The notes: generated from the sequence alone by a model not told the origin. Positions 37,582 through 48,023 are shown, counted from the stretch's first letter. The stretch is 64,000 nt of DNA from Silicimonas sp. (GCA_022826205.1 JAJDVJ010000163.1:1-64000); one strand, 5' to 3'. Program-made: numbers and translations.

Positions 37582-38304
37582 CTAGTCCGCATTTTCGAGT
37601 TCCGCCTCAAGGCGCGACGTGTCCGGAATGATGACGCGCCTTGCCGTCTCCAGTTCTATGAGGCCGTCCTTGCGGAGTCTCGACATTTGGCGGCTGACGG
37701 TCTCGATGGTAAGGCCCAGATAGCTTGCCATCGCTTCGCGCGAGAGAGGCAGATCTATCTGGACCGGCTGATCAGCGTCTTCCGGCAATACAGACCGGCG
37801 AACAACAAGCATCAGGAAGCTGACAATCTTCTCGCGCGCTGTCAGGCATCCGAGCAGCAGCATCCAGTTCCGGGCTGCATCGAGTTCGTCGAACGTAATG
37901 TCCAGAAGCCGTTTCCTGATGCTCGACGCCCTCTCGATCAGATCCTCAAACGGTCTTCGCCTGAAGCAGCAGAGCGTCAGGTCGGTAACGGCTGAAATGT
38001 CGTGCTCGCAGGAGTCGCGCCCCGGTCGACCGATGAAGTCTGATGGCAGGAGCATGCCAGTGATTTGCATTCTTCCGTCAACGGTGGTCTTCGAGAGGGT
38101 CGCGACGCCGGACACGATGGATGCGACGACATCCAGTTTTTCTCCACGGAGCACGACGGCCTGGCCAGCGGGGATCGACTTGTAGAACTTCATGGCGTTC
38201 AGCTTGTCGAATTCCTCGTCATCACTTGCGGCGCAGATGGCTCGGTGTCTCACCGGGCAGTGCTGGCAGTCCAATCTCAGATCTTCGGAACGCGAAATCT
38301 TCAC
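37582..38304 (-). CDS. fnrL: Crp/Fnr-family oxygen-responsive regulator FnrL
   Basis: The 240-residue regulator has an N-terminal cysteine cluster (Cys13, Cys16, Cys24 in LDCQHCPVRHRAIC) and a further pair at about 112-113 (TLCCFRRR). These provide the four ligands of an oxygen-labile [4Fe-4S] cluster. The cyclic-nucleotide-like beta domain is followed by a dimerisation helix and an HTH (SREAMASYLGLTIETVSRQM) with the Glu and Ser-Arg of FNR-type recognition. It should activate microaerobic genes, including ccoNOQP directly downstream. No convincing FNR box is seen before fnrL itself. Confidence 0.93.
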   Translation of the reverse strand: MKISRSEDLRLDCQHCPVRHRAICAASDDEEFDKLNAMKFYKSIPAGQAVVLRGEKLDVVASIVSGVATLSKTTVDGRMQITGMLLPSDFIGRPGRDSCEHDISAVTDLTLCCFRRRPFEDLIERASSIRKRLLDITFDELDAARNWMLLLGCLTAREKIVSFLMLVVRRSVLPEDADQPVQIDLPLSREAMASYLGLTIETVSRQMSRLRKDGLIELETARRVIIPDTSRLEAELENAD

Positions 38305-38522
38305 GGCAAGCTCACTACCTGATCTCTCAACAGTGCATCCTATGCTGTCCGTGGAGGCGACGTTACATCAATTCCTTGGGGCGACCATAGGGATTTTGGG
38401 ACCCGAGACAAATCGTCACCGGCGGCTGGTTTCGGGACGTTGTGGACGGGATGGAATCGTGGCCTGAAGGTTTCTGGGACACGCGACCGTCGCCAGTCTC
38501 CCAATCTGCAAAAAGTCCGGAC

Positions 38523-39251
38523 CTAATTTTGGGGATCTGTCTCGGCCCGGTGTGCCGCAGCGAATTCCGCCATGCTGTTGAATCGGAAGTCCACGTGCGG
38601 TGTGCTTCCGGGGTCCATCGTTGCACCGAACCCTTCCTTGTCATGTCGACGATATATCCAGCAATTCGTCAGCCCGAATTCATTTGCTGGGGCATGGTCA
38701 TGGAACAGGCTTTCCGCGACGTGCAGGATCTGGGACTTGTCGTATCCATGCCTGCCAAGCGCTTCGATCATGTACTCGAAGTTTCGTGGGGTCGGTTTGT
38801 ACGAGCCGACGTCCTCCGCCGTGTAGACGTTGTCAAACGCGACGCGAAGCTTCTGGTTACTGCCGGCAAAGCTGACGTTGTCCGTGTTGGTCAGGACGGC
38901 TAGCCTGTAGTGTTTCTTCAGGTATTCCAGCGTTTCCACACTATCCGCAAAAGCTGGCCAGCGCCCCACGGATGCGCCGTATGCCTTGCACTCGTCCCAA
39001 GACGCGGTGACGTTCCATTCCTCGGCAAGGCGCCGATAGACGACCGGCAGCAGATCGCGATACAGCTTTGACGGCGTCAGACGCTGGATCGTGGATTCGT
39101 GATATGCGTGGGCCTCAAGGATCTCGTCTCGGCCGAGTGAATTGCTGGCGCGTCCGGTCAGTAGCTTCAATCCTTCGATGATCCCTGTTTCCCAGTCAAT
39201 GAGCGTGCCGTAGACGTCAAATGTCAGGACCTTGAAATCGCCGAGTTTCAA
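38523..39251 (-). CDS. Haloacid dehalogenase type II (HAD superfamily)
   Basis: The hydrolase has about 242 residues. The nucleophile motif FDVYGTLIDWETG is at the N-terminus, LTNTDNVS is the second motif, SYKPTPRNFEYMIEALGR carries the conserved Lys, and the last acidic motif falls in HVAESLFHDHAPANEFGL. The family hydrolyses 2-haloacids, but many members act on phosphate esters. I chose TTG 39251 because it gives the family-typical start (KLGDFKVLTFDVYGTL) and lies after a purine-rich aaagggggcgaga; ATG starts at 39296 or 39287 are possible. It follows the cytochrome b561 gene on the same strand. Confidence 0.88.
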   Translation of the reverse strand: MKLGDFKVLTFDVYGTLIDWETGIIEGLKLLTGRASNSLGRDEILEAHAYHESTIQRLTPSKLYRDLLPVVYRRLAEEWNVTASWDECKAYGASVGRWPAFADSVETLEYLKKHYRLAVLTNTDNVSFAGSNQKLRVAFDNVYTAEDVGSYKPTPRNFEYMIEALGRHGYDKSQILHVAESLFHDHAPANEFGLTNCWIYRRHDKEGFGATMDPGSTPHVDFRFNSMAEFAAAHRAETDPQN

Positions 39252-39330
39252 ATCTCGCCCCCTTTCGGATGGAACGGCTCCCGGCATGACGTACATGACC
39301 GGAGCCAGGTGAACGGTTGCCTGGCGAGCC

Positions 39331-39864
39331 CTAGCGGCTGCGGTTGCCGAACCACATGCGCCGAAACAAGCCGTCGCGCAGGTGGAATTGGTGATAGAGG
39401 GCTGCGCAGGTGTGCAACAGCACAAAAAGAACGAGAAGATTCGAAATCAGCCCGTGTGCCAGGCGTGGCGCAAGAGTGGACAGGTTGGCCGGCAACGGTT
39501 CGCCGTTTTCGCCGAAGACGATCGGAAACAGGCCTCCGGACAGGGCCGTTCCCAGCCCGCTGAGCACCATGAGCGCAATCAGCACATACATGATCCAATG
39601 CGTTCCGATGCCGACCTTGTCCAGAAATGCACTTCCGGTTTCGGCAGGTGGTGGCTTGGCCGAAGCGAACCGGACAGCAAGCCGCAGGAGCAGAAGCGTC
39701 CCCAACGCCAGACCGACCGTCATGTGACCCGCGAGCCCCTGCAGCTTCTGTGGATCGGCGTTGCTCATTGTGGACAAGAGCACCTTTCCGAAGAAGAGCG
39801 ATACAACGACCATGACAGCCATGATCCAGTGCAGCGCAACCAGTAGCGGATGGTACCTGGTCAT
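39331..39864 (-). CDS. Cytochrome b561-family membrane protein
   Basis: The 177-residue protein has four predicted membrane helices and paired histidines for two b haems. These are YHPLLVALHWIMAVMV in helix 1, GLAGHMTVGLALG in helix 2, VGIGTHWIMYVLIALMVLSG in helix 3 and LLVLFVLLHTCAALYHQF in helix 4. These proteins transfer electrons between quinone and periplasmic partners or superoxide. The start at 39864 opens directly with the first haem helix. It lies 96 bp after the carbohydrate operon and 79 bp before the dehalogenase gene. Confidence 0.9.
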   Translation of the reverse strand: MTRYHPLLVALHWIMAVMVVVSLFFGKVLLSTMSNADPQKLQGLAGHMTVGLALGTLLLLRLAVRFASAKPPPAETGSAFLDKVGIGTHWIMYVLIALMVLSGLGTALSGGLFPIVFGENGEPLPANLSTLAPRLAHGLISNLLVLFVLLHTCAALYHQFHLRDGLFRRMWFGNRSR

Positions 39865-39960
39865 TGCCGGCTCACCTTGTCCGATCAGCTCTATGCGGCC
39901 AATGTCAAGGCACCCACCGCCATAGTCAACTCCTCCGCATTTCCGGCAGCGTCCCGCTGC

Positions 39961-41018
39961 CTACGAGTCGCTTCCTTCCACGGCCATGCTGACCGCACGG
40001 GCGGCGTTCCCGACGCCAGCGACCAGATCAACGCGGCTGGAGTCGGACGTCGCTAGCTGTCGGCTGGAGTCTCCCGAGTACATGGCCTTCAGGTCACTCA
40101 AGATCATGTCGCCAATCAGGTGGCGGCCACCTTGAACTGCCGCCGCACGGTGCGGCGAGAGAATGACATTGGACACGCTTCTGGCCGGATGGTCTTGCGG
40201 CAGGGGTTCAATGGGAAAAACATCCGCGGCGACCCTTATTCGCCCTTTCTTCGCCGCCGCGACGAGCGCCTCGAAATCCACCAGATGCGCCCGGCTCAGG
40301 AGCACGACAAGTGCATGGTCCGGAAGCAGGTCAAGCATGTCTGCCGAGATGAGGGCCTTGTTCCGGGATGTCGGGGCAGCCGTGACAAAGAGGCAGCGAG
40401 ACCACTTCAGCAAGTCTTCGAGCCTGCACAGTTCCACGTCGAACTGGTCGACCTCCTCCGGCGTCAGCCAGGGATCATGAGCCCTGACACTCGGACGAAA
40501 CGGGACGAGCAGTCCTGTCAGTTTCCTGGCGATCTGTCCAAATCCGACAAACCCGACTTGGGCGCCGTGCAACGAGAAATCGGTCGCCGGATTCTCCTGT
40601 AGCCAGCCTTCATTGCCGCTTCGAAACGCTTCGTGTTCAACGACCAGCCCACGTGCGCCAGCGAGGGCCATAGCCAGTCCCATTTCGGCGACTGATTCCC
40701 GAAATCCCGGGGCGCAGGAAAGGACCTCGACGCCCTTCGCGGCACAGGCCTCGTAGTCGATCGTGTCAGGAAAGGCGCCGGAAACCTCTATCACTGCGCG
40801 AAGCTTCGGCGCATCGCCGAGCATCTGGCGCGTGATGGTGGGCGTCGCGGATATCAATGCGGATGCTGACGGCCAAGCCGCGTCAAAGGCGTCGCTGGAG
40901 ATCGGATCGTCCCTTCCCCAGATCACGTCGAATTCTTCCTGCAACGCCGAGAGCGTGCCCTGCGAGAACAGTTCGGCCATTGTTCGCCAATGAGGATCAA
41001 GTATGACGGCGGGCTTCG

Positions 41019-41022
<4 letters not shown>
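39961..41022 (-). CDS. NAD-dependent 2-hydroxyacid dehydrogenase family protein
   Basis: The 353-residue D-isomer-specific dehydrogenase-like protein has a split catalytic domain and a central nucleotide-binding domain. The latter has VGFVGFGQIARKLTGLL (GxGxxA-like in place of GxGxxG) and an AHDPWLTPEE segment. The usual catalytic Arg-Glu-His set is altered: the Arg site reads LLSRAHLVDFEAL, and SPHRAAAVQGG carries the His. It is the last gene of the LacI-controlled sugar operon, overlapping the ATPase gene by four bases, so it probably oxidises or reduces a product of the imported carbohydrate. The substrate is unknown. Confidence 0.87.
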
Positions 41023-42089
<1,067 letters not shown>

Positions 42090-42090
42090 G

Positions 42091-43047
42091 TCAGCGCTCC
42101 AGGGTCAGGGTTCCGTCCGCGCGCCGGTACACGGGCGCGGGATCCATGATGTAGCCGCCAAAGCAGTCCGGTCCACCGTCCTTGAACCCGAGGAGCTTGA
42201 GGCCGTCGTGCTCGACGATGCGGGCGGCGTAGCGAAGGACTTTCGTATCAAGCGCATCGCCGTCCGGCAGCCGCCAGGGCCCGCGCGGCGATTCGCCGAT
42301 CAAGTAGTGCGTGCCGCGCCCGATACGACCGTTCCTCTCTTCGTTCCAGCGGGCCTGATGTTTGGGATCCATGCAGAAGAGGCAGTGCCATCTGCCGCCG
42401 ATCTGCAGAACCTGCGGCACTTCAAGCTGGCCCCAGCCGCCAGTGAACACCGGAGGTTCCAGCGTCCACGTCATCAGGTCGGGCGAGGTAGCAAATCCGA
42501 TGCATCCTGCATCATTGACTTCGTCGATCCCAGCCGCGCGCGCTGTGAAGAACATCAACCACCCCGGGCCGACCGGATCCTTCATGACCCAGGGGTCGCG
42601 CATGGCACGATCGTGCCATGCGCCCTCCCAGTCGGTCTCGTAATGCACGGAGTTCGGGCCTGTCAGATCGAGACAGAGGCCATCTCCCACCCGCTCCCAG
42701 GTCTCCAGATCTTTGCCGACGGCGTGACCGATCCGCTGGATCAGCGCGCCTTCCGCTTCGGAGGTGCCGGTAAAAAAATAGTGCCACGAGCCATCGTCGC
42801 CACGCAGCGTCGACCCAGTCCAGATGGTCTTGTCGTCCCAAGCCGGACCTTCGGAAGGCGCAAGCGAGGTTCCGTGATGCTCCCACGTTACGAGATCGTC
42901 GCTGATGGCATGGCCTTGGGTCACGTTCCAGTGGCGAAGATCCGGATCGCCGATCGATTTCGGAGCCTTCAGGTACCAGCAATGCCAGTGGTTGCCGTCG
43001 TGCAGGTACCAGCTGTCCCAGACCCAATGATCTTCAAGTGCCAGCAT
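42091..43047 (-). CDS. Glycoside hydrolase, GH32/GH43-like beta-propeller
   Basis: The protein has about 318 residues and a five-bladed propeller pattern. The start MLALEDHWVWDSWYLHDG carries the candidate catalytic Asp of blade 1. WTGSTLRGDDGSWHYFFTG and DRAMRDPWVMKD (the RDP motif typical of GH32/43/68) follow, and WGQLEVPQVLQIGGRWHC supplies a candidate acid/base Glu. No signal peptide is present, so it probably acts in the cytoplasm on an imported oligosaccharide. It lies two bases after a permease gene and one base before the ATPase gene. ATG 43047 is preferred; the longer frame to 43164 overlaps the permease. Confidence 0.85.
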   Translation of the reverse strand: MLALEDHWVWDSWYLHDGNHWHCWYLKAPKSIGDPDLRHWNVTQGHAISDDLVTWEHHGTSLAPSEGPAWDDKTIWTGSTLRGDDGSWHYFFTGTSEAEGALIQRIGHAVGKDLETWERVGDGLCLDLTGPNSVHYETDWEGAWHDRAMRDPWVMKDPVGPGWLMFFTARAAGIDEVNDAGCIGFATSPDLMTWTLEPPVFTGGWGQLEVPQVLQIGGRWHCLFCMDPKHQARWNEERNGRIGRGTHYLIGESPRGPWRLPDGDALDTKVLRYAARIVEHDGLKLLGFKDGGPDCFGGYIMDPAPVYRRADGTLTLER

Positions 43048-43049
43048 GC

Positions 43050-43919
43050 CTACCCCTTCACGCCCGTTGACGCGATCGAGGCGATGAACGCGCGTTGCAG
43101 GACCAGATAGAATGCCAGGACGGGCACCGTGATGATGGTGAGATAGGCCATGATCTCGCCCCATGCCGTGTTCAGCTGGAAGAAGTAGAGCAGTCCCACC
43201 ATGATCGGTCTCAGGCCCTCTTCCTGCACGACCATGATCGGCCAGATGAACTGGTTGTTGTACATCTCGAGAAACTTCAGGATCGCGACCGTCGCGATGA
43301 CGGGTCCGGAAAGCGGCATCACCACGCGGCGATAGATCTGAAACCAGCTTGCGCCCTCAACGCGGGCCGACTCAACGAGATCACGCGGCAAGTCGCGGAA
43401 GTACTGGACGAAGAGGAAGATCTCCAGCGCCCGGATGATCCAAGGCACGATCTGCACCTGGTAGGAGTTGAGCCAACCCCAGGTGACCCCTTCGGTGCTA
43501 AGCCACGGCAGATTGTTCACCAGGAGAAGCAGGGGCACGGCAACGGTCTCGAAAGGCAGGATGTACGTCGCGATGATGATCGCCAGAACAACCGTCTTGC
43601 CACGCCATTCGATGAACACGAACGAGAAGGCCGCGATCGAGGCAAGGAACAGCGACAGCACAAGCGTGGTCGCCGTGATGAAGACAGAATTGAAGATGAA
43701 GAGTCCGACTGGAGCCCTGCTGAAGGCATCGCGGTAGTTGTCGACGCCGATGTCCCCGACCGGCAGGAATGCGCGCAGTGACGAGCTGTCGCTCAGGAGC
43801 TGCAGGTCCGGTTTGAGCGAAGACATGACCATGAAGAGGATCGGCAGGACGAAGATGCAGGCGATGAACCCAAGGAAGAGATACAGTCCGATCAGCCGCG
43901 TCTTGCGTTCAAGGGTCAT
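43050..43919 (-). CDS. Carbohydrate ABC transporter permease (MalG/UgpE type)
   Basis: The 289-residue inner-membrane protein has six predicted helices and the cytoplasmic EAA-type loop in ESARVEGASWFQIYRRVVMP, which docks on the ATPase. The N-terminal helix and the long periplasmic loop fit the MalG-like CUT1 subfamily. It pairs with the MalF-like permease whose gene ends one base upstream. The C-terminus ends SIASTGVKG, close to typical MalG endings. Confidence 0.92.
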   Translation of the reverse strand: MTLERKTRLIGLYLFLGFIACIFVLPILFMVMSSLKPDLQLLSDSSSLRAFLPVGDIGVDNYRDAFSRAPVGLFIFNSVFITATTLVLSLFLASIAAFSFVFIEWRGKTVVLAIIIATYILPFETVAVPLLLLVNNLPWLSTEGVTWGWLNSYQVQIVPWIIRALEIFLFVQYFRDLPRDLVESARVEGASWFQIYRRVVMPLSGPVIATVAILKFLEMYNNQFIWPIMVVQEEGLRPIMVGLLYFFQLNTAWGEIMAYLTIITVPVLAFYLVLQRAFIASIASTGVKG

Positions 43920-43920
43920 G

Positions 43921-44991
43921 TCACTTCTCCCGCGTCAGCCAGCGTTGAAGAAGAGAAATCGAGAGAACGAAAAGGAAGAGGAAGACGGAAATCGTCGATC
44001 CGCCCGAAATGTCCTGCTTTCCATAGCCGCGCTCGACCATCTGGAAGACGATGGATTGCGTGCTGTCAAGCGGGCCGCCCCCCGTCATGACCGCGATCTG
44101 CGGATAGAGCGTGAATGCCTGCATTGTGATGATGATCATGACCAGAATTGCGGTGTTGCGGAGGCCGGGCCACGTCACGTACCGAAACGTCTGCCAGCGC
44201 GAGGCTCCCTCGATCCTTGCCGCTTCGTAGAGTGATTCCGGGATCGTCTGAAGCCCCGATAGCCATATGATCATGTGAAAGCCGACGCCCTGCCAGATCG
44301 ACATCGCCATGATCGAGGGCAGTGCGGTGGATTTCTGCCCAAGCCAGTCGACAGGCTCGAACCAACCGAAGGTCAGCATGTCGAGCACCGTGTTCAAGAG
44401 TCCGTTCTGGCCGTCATAGATGAACCGCCAGAGCATCGAGACCACGACCATCGAGATCACGACGGGCATGAAATAGATCGTCCGGAAGATGTTGATGCCG
44501 CGAACCTTCCGGTTGATGAGCAGCGCCAGGCCTAACGCCGCTGCCGCCTGAAGCGGCGCGACGACAACCACAAAGAAAAGGGTGTTGCGCACGGCTTTCA
44601 GGAAGACAACGTCGGAAGCCAGCACGAAAGTGCGCCGGTCTACACCGCGACCGAAACTGAACCACTCGCGCTTGCGATAGTATTCGGGGTAGTCGTCCTT
44701 GTTTCGGGTGTACGAGCGCAGCGACGGGAAGACGGGCTCTCCGTCCTTCGTCCTGACGGCGCCGTCCTCGTTGCGTTCGGCCTCGAGAGTGAGAATGGAG
44801 AGTCCGAAGAGACGCTTGTAATTCGCGGTCCCGACCCATTCGGTCGGGTTCGGAGACACAAGGCGCTGGTTCGTAAAGGAGAATCCAATCGCCATGAAGA
44901 AGGGAATGATCAGGAATGCTGCGATCAGCAGGAACGCGGGTCCGGCCATCAGCCAGCCCGCACGATTCTGCTGTGTCAGTCTCGATGCCAT
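43921..44991 (-). CDS. Carbohydrate ABC transporter permease (MalF/UgpA type)
   Basis: The 356-residue inner-membrane protein has about six or seven helices and an EAA loop (YEAARIEGASRWQTFRYVTWP). A periplasmic region of about 80 residues between the first two helices (SFTNQRLVSPNPTEW onward) is longer than in the shortest CUT1 permeases. It forms the translocation channel with the following permease. The gene is separated from the binding-protein gene by 60 bp holding a strong stem-loop. Confidence 0.92.
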   Translation of the reverse strand: MASRLTQQNRAGWLMAGPAFLLIAAFLIIPFFMAIGFSFTNQRLVSPNPTEWVGTANYKRLFGLSILTLEAERNEDGAVRTKDGEPVFPSLRSYTRNKDDYPEYYRKREWFSFGRGVDRRTFVLASDVVFLKAVRNTLFFVVVVAPLQAAAALGLALLINRKVRGINIFRTIYFMPVVISMVVVSMLWRFIYDGQNGLLNTVLDMLTFGWFEPVDWLGQKSTALPSIMAMSIWQGVGFHMIIWLSGLQTIPESLYEAARIEGASRWQTFRYVTWPGLRNTAILVMIIITMQAFTLYPQIAVMTGGGPLDSTQSIVFQMVERGYGKQDISGGSTISVFLFLFVLSISLLQRWLTREK

Positions 44992-45014
44992 CGCGGCGTT
45001 CGGGCAAGTGTCGT

Positions 45015-45041
45015 CGGGCGGGCCGCAGTCCGGCCCGCCCG
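45015..45041 (-). promoter_or_regulatory. Intercistronic stem-loop between binding-protein and permease genes
   Basis: A perfect 11-bp GC-only stem (cgggcgggccg and its complement) with loop cagtc lies 10 bp after the binding-protein stop. There is no T-run, so it is not a classic terminator. Such structures after malE-type genes are known to protect the upstream mRNA and let the binding protein be made in excess over the permeases. Confidence 0.75.
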
Positions 45042-45051
45042 CTGCTCACGA

Positions 45052-46311
45052 TCAGTTGCCGTAGCCGTTGTTGGCCTCGATGTCAGCATCGATCTCGTCA
45101 ACGGCGGCGTCGAGCGTGTCCGCAACGTTGGCCCCGTCCGCGATGTCTGCCAAGGCCTTTTCGAAGACCTTTGCGACGACCGGATAGCCAGGGGTCACGG
45201 GCCGCACGAGGGCCTGCGCGTTGGAGAGCCCAAAGAACACCTCAAGTGGGCCGCCCGGGGCGTAGTTCGTCGTCATGGCCGCCGCCGAAGGAGTAGACGG
45301 GATCAGGCCGATGCCGTCGGAGAAGGCGGCAAGGTACTTGTCCTGAATGGCATGCTCGATCCAGGCAGCCGCCCCGTCGGGATGCTCGCAGGATTCGGTG
45401 ACGCCGAACTGCCACGAAGCCGCACCGATGGTCGGTCCGTTCCCGAGGTCCGGCGCGGGCAGGAACATGAGGTCCTCAACGCCGCCGTCCATCGTCGGGA
45501 CCGCTGCCCAGTTGCCGTTCCAAGAGAAGGCGTACCTGCCTTCGATGAATCCTGTGTCGCGGTCAGCGCCGTCCTGGCTGTTGCCCGGGGCGTATCCACC
45601 GGCAAACAGGTTCTGCCACCACTCGCCAAAGGCAAGTGCGGCATCGCCGTTCAGCGCACCCTCGGCCGTCGTGTAGTTCGAGCGGTCGATCATGTCGCCA
45701 CCGAAGCTCTGGATGAACGGACCAAAGGCATACGGGAACCACTCCCCTTTCCACGCCATGCCGAGGTCGAGCGCATATTCGTACTTGCCGGAGTCCTTGG
45801 CGGCATCAAGCGCGGCCTGCAGTTCGTCCCGCGACCAAGGGTTGTCGAGCGTGGGCGTGCGCAGGCCGAGCTCGTCGAGCGTCGACTGGCGGGCATAGAT
45901 GGCGACGGCTGCGTCCCAGAGCCCGATCGAGTAGAGCGTGTCGTTCCAGATGCCCTTGGTGCCGGGCAGGAAGTCAGCGATCTTCGACTCGTCGATGGGC
46001 AGGGGCTGCATGTATCCGGCCCAGGCCCAACGCGGCATGACAGGGCCGTCGACATCGATGATACACGGCAGGTTGCCTGCCAGCGCGGCGGCCTCGACGG
46101 AATCGTTGTAGCTTTCCTGCGGGAAACTCTCGATGACGACGTTCCAGTCCGACTGGCCGGAATTGAAGTCGTCGATGATCTGGTTGATGATGTTCGACTC
46201 AACCTCGTTGCCGGCACCATGGTACCACATGGTCACCGTGGTCTGCGCGGTGGATGCTCCTGCTGCGAGTGCGGAAGCGGCCAGCGCCGCGCCAAAGGTT
46301 TTCAGTTTCAT
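45052..46311 (-). CDS. ABC transporter extracellular sugar-binding protein
   Basis: The 419-residue periplasmic protein has a signal peptide (MKLKTFGAALAASALAAGAS) and the family 1 solute-binding fold. VTMWYHGAGNEVESNIINQI opens the mature part; YAFSWNGNWAAV and GAASWQFGVTESCEHPDGA are typical of sugar-binding CUT1 receptors. It captures the carbohydrate for the two permeases. ATG 46311 is set by the signal peptide and overlaps the lacI stop by four bases, so it is transcribed with lacI. The ligand is unknown; the hydrolase in the operon suggests an oligosaccharide or fructoside. Confidence 0.93.
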   Translation of the reverse strand: MKLKTFGAALAASALAAGASTAQTTVTMWYHGAGNEVESNIINQIIDDFNSGQSDWNVVIESFPQESYNDSVEAAALAGNLPCIIDVDGPVMPRWAWAGYMQPLPIDESKIADFLPGTKGIWNDTLYSIGLWDAAVAIYARQSTLDELGLRTPTLDNPWSRDELQAALDAAKDSGKYEYALDLGMAWKGEWFPYAFGPFIQSFGGDMIDRSNYTTAEGALNGDAALAFGEWWQNLFAGGYAPGNSQDGADRDTGFIEGRYAFSWNGNWAAVPTMDGGVEDLMFLPAPDLGNGPTIGAASWQFGVTESCEHPDGAAAWIEHAIQDKYLAAFSDGIGLIPSTPSAAAMTTNYAPGGPLEVFFGLSNAQALVRPVTPGYPVVAKVFEKALADIADGANVADTLDAAVDEIDADIEANNGYGN

Positions 46312-47393
46312 GAGAACGTACTCCCTATGTTGCTCCTGAGTTTCGTCACTGAGTTCAGGGCGGTCACGGATGACCGCCAATGGACGGGTCCCGGAACCAT
46401 TTCCGAACCCGCAAGCTGCTCGCTTTCGCCATTGATCATGCCCAGAGCGATCTCTGCCGCTCTTTGTCCCATCGCCAGATAGGGCAGCTCCACCGTGGTC
46501 AGCGGGGGATAGAGTGTCTCGGCTATGGCCCGATAGTTGTCGAAGCCGGCAACGGAAAAGTCCTCGGGGATGCGAAGCCCGCGCGACCGGATCAGCCCAT
46601 AAAGCCGAAGGGCCATCTCGTCGTTTCCGCAGCAAATCACGGTTGGTGGCTTGTCGAGCGCGAGAACCGAGTCGAGTGCGCGCTGAAGCAGTCTGCCATC
46701 GTCATCCTCGACGTTCCTGCGCGCCATGATTTCCAATGCGCCATCGTAGGGAATGCCGGCGGCTTCAAGCGCGGCGCGATATCCCTTCGAACGCAGTTTC
46801 GTGGCCACCATGGCAGGGTCAAGCGTGAGATAGGCGATTCGCTCGTGTCCCGAGCGGACCAGGTCCGTCACGAGATCGAACTGGCATCGCTCGTCGTCTG
46901 GCACGATCGCCGGCGTGCCGTCCGCATCGAAACAGTTGACCAAGACGACCGGGCAGTTTCCGGCGCCGGTGTCGAGGGTGACTTGCTGGTGATAGTCGGC
47001 GACGTAGACCAGCGCCTCGACCCTGTGTTGCAGGAACGTGCGCACCAGTTGTGGCACCTTGGCCGATGTTCCGCCGGTATCCGCGATGATCAGTGTCTTG
47101 CCGCTGTCGGCCATGACCTTCTGGATACCCTGGACGATGTAGAGATCCGGCAGCCCTGTCGGCTCCATCGGTTCGAGCTTGTGGCTGAGTGCGCCAGTGA
47201 CGAGTCCGATCAACCCCGACCGATTGGATCGCATCATTCGCGCCGCGTTGGAAGGGACGTAGCCAAGTTCCGCCATTGCCGTTTCGACGGCCTTCCGCGT
47301 TTCCCGACCAACGGGTGCGTCACCGTTCAGGACACGGCTGACGGTCTTCGGCGAAACGCTTGCCGCCTTCGCAACGTCGTAGATCGTGGCCAA
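46308..47393 (-). CDS. LacI-family transcriptional regulator of the sugar operon
   Basis: The 361-residue regulator has an N-terminal HTH (TIYDVAKAASVSPKTVSRVL), the hinge helix PSNAARMMRSNRSGLIGLV and a periplasmic-binding-protein-like effector domain (for example VICCGNDEMALRLYGL and FSVAGFDNYRAIAETLYPPLTTVE). It should repress its own operon until a sugar ligand binds. It is the first gene, translationally coupled to the binding-protein gene, with three overlapping candidate operators 55-98 bp upstream of its start. Confidence 0.94.
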   Translation of the reverse strand: MATIYDVAKAASVSPKTVSRVLNGDAPVGRETRKAVETAMAELGYVPSNAARMMRSNRSGLIGLVTGALSHKLEPMEPTGLPDLYIVQGIQKVMADSGKTLIIADTGGTSAKVPQLVRTFLQHRVEALVYVADYHQQVTLDTGAGNCPVVLVNCFDADGTPAIVPDDERCQFDLVTDLVRSGHERIAYLTLDPAMVATKLRSKGYRAALEAAGIPYDGALEIMARRNVEDDDGRLLQRALDSVLALDKPPTVICCGNDEMALRLYGLIRSRGLRIPEDFSVAGFDNYRAIAETLYPPLTTVELPYLAMGQRAAEIALGMINGESEQLAGSEMVPGPVHWRSSVTALNSVTKLRSNIGSTFS

Positions 47394-47447
47394 CGCGATC
47401 CCCCCGCTTGACGCCGAACGTCTCCAGGACTCCCGGCGACAACACTC

Positions 47448-47491
47448 ATGACATCGAAGTCATGACATCGAAGTCATGACATCGGTGTCAT
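47448..47491. promoter_or_regulatory. Triple overlapping LacI-type operator
   Basis: Three 16-bp imperfect palindromes of the form ATGACa-TCGx-xGTCAT occur at 47448-47463, 47462-47477 and 47476-47491, each sharing its last AT with the next, so the period is 14 bp. The third (ATGACATCGGTGTCAT) has perfect 6-bp arms. The central CG and the TGAC/GTCA arms match LacI-family operators in alphaproteobacteria. The array lies directly upstream of lacI. Confidence 0.8.
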
Positions 47492-47493
47492 AG

Positions 47494-47947
47494 CAGTTCG
47501 CTCACGAAGGCGCAAGAGTCAGTTGTCATGCCCGAGTGCCTGGATTTGCACCGGGACATCCCCAGATGGATGCGGCGCAGTCTGGATTCATCCAGGACAG
47601 CGGAGACACTTCCTGCTTGGGAAGTCAGATCGGCGGACACCGAATCCCGACAACAAGATCGGCAGGCGTCGAACATGGCTGCGCGGCATTGATGACACCA
47701 ACGTCCAATTCAAGGTTAAGCCGAGGCAAGGGAAATTGGTAGGCAGTGGCCAATCTGGACGGAAGAGTGATCGACGCGCCCATTGAAGCGCGGGCCAAGG
47801 CCGTGCTGGCACAGGCGAAACGTCACTACCGATGATGATGCCCCGAATCAGGTTTGGAAGAATTGCGAGTTCCCACCGGCATTGGGTCAACTTGTGGCAG
47901 ACAACTTGAAGCGAAACGCATTGAATTTCGGGCGGTCACGGGGATGG
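47494..47947. other. Region between lacI operators and tRNA-Ala
   Basis: These 454 bases show no supported gene. Any promoter of the lacI operon must begin near the operators at its left edge. Short frames on both strands have no recognisable similarity. Confidence 0.55.

Positions 47948-48023
<76 letters not shown>

Noticed and set aside
38358-38371. Possible FNR box upstream of fnrL (autoregulation)
   Set aside because: Only an ATCAA half-site is present; the paired half (CGACG) does not match.
45352-46482. Plus-strand frame of 376 codons across the sugar-binding protein gene
   Set aside because: It is antisense to the binding-protein gene, with no motifs and Arg/Val/Asp-rich shadow composition.
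47448-47491. Short tandem repeats considered as a CRISPR fragment
   Set aside because: There are no spacers; the units overlap and are palindromic operator sites in front of a lacI gene.
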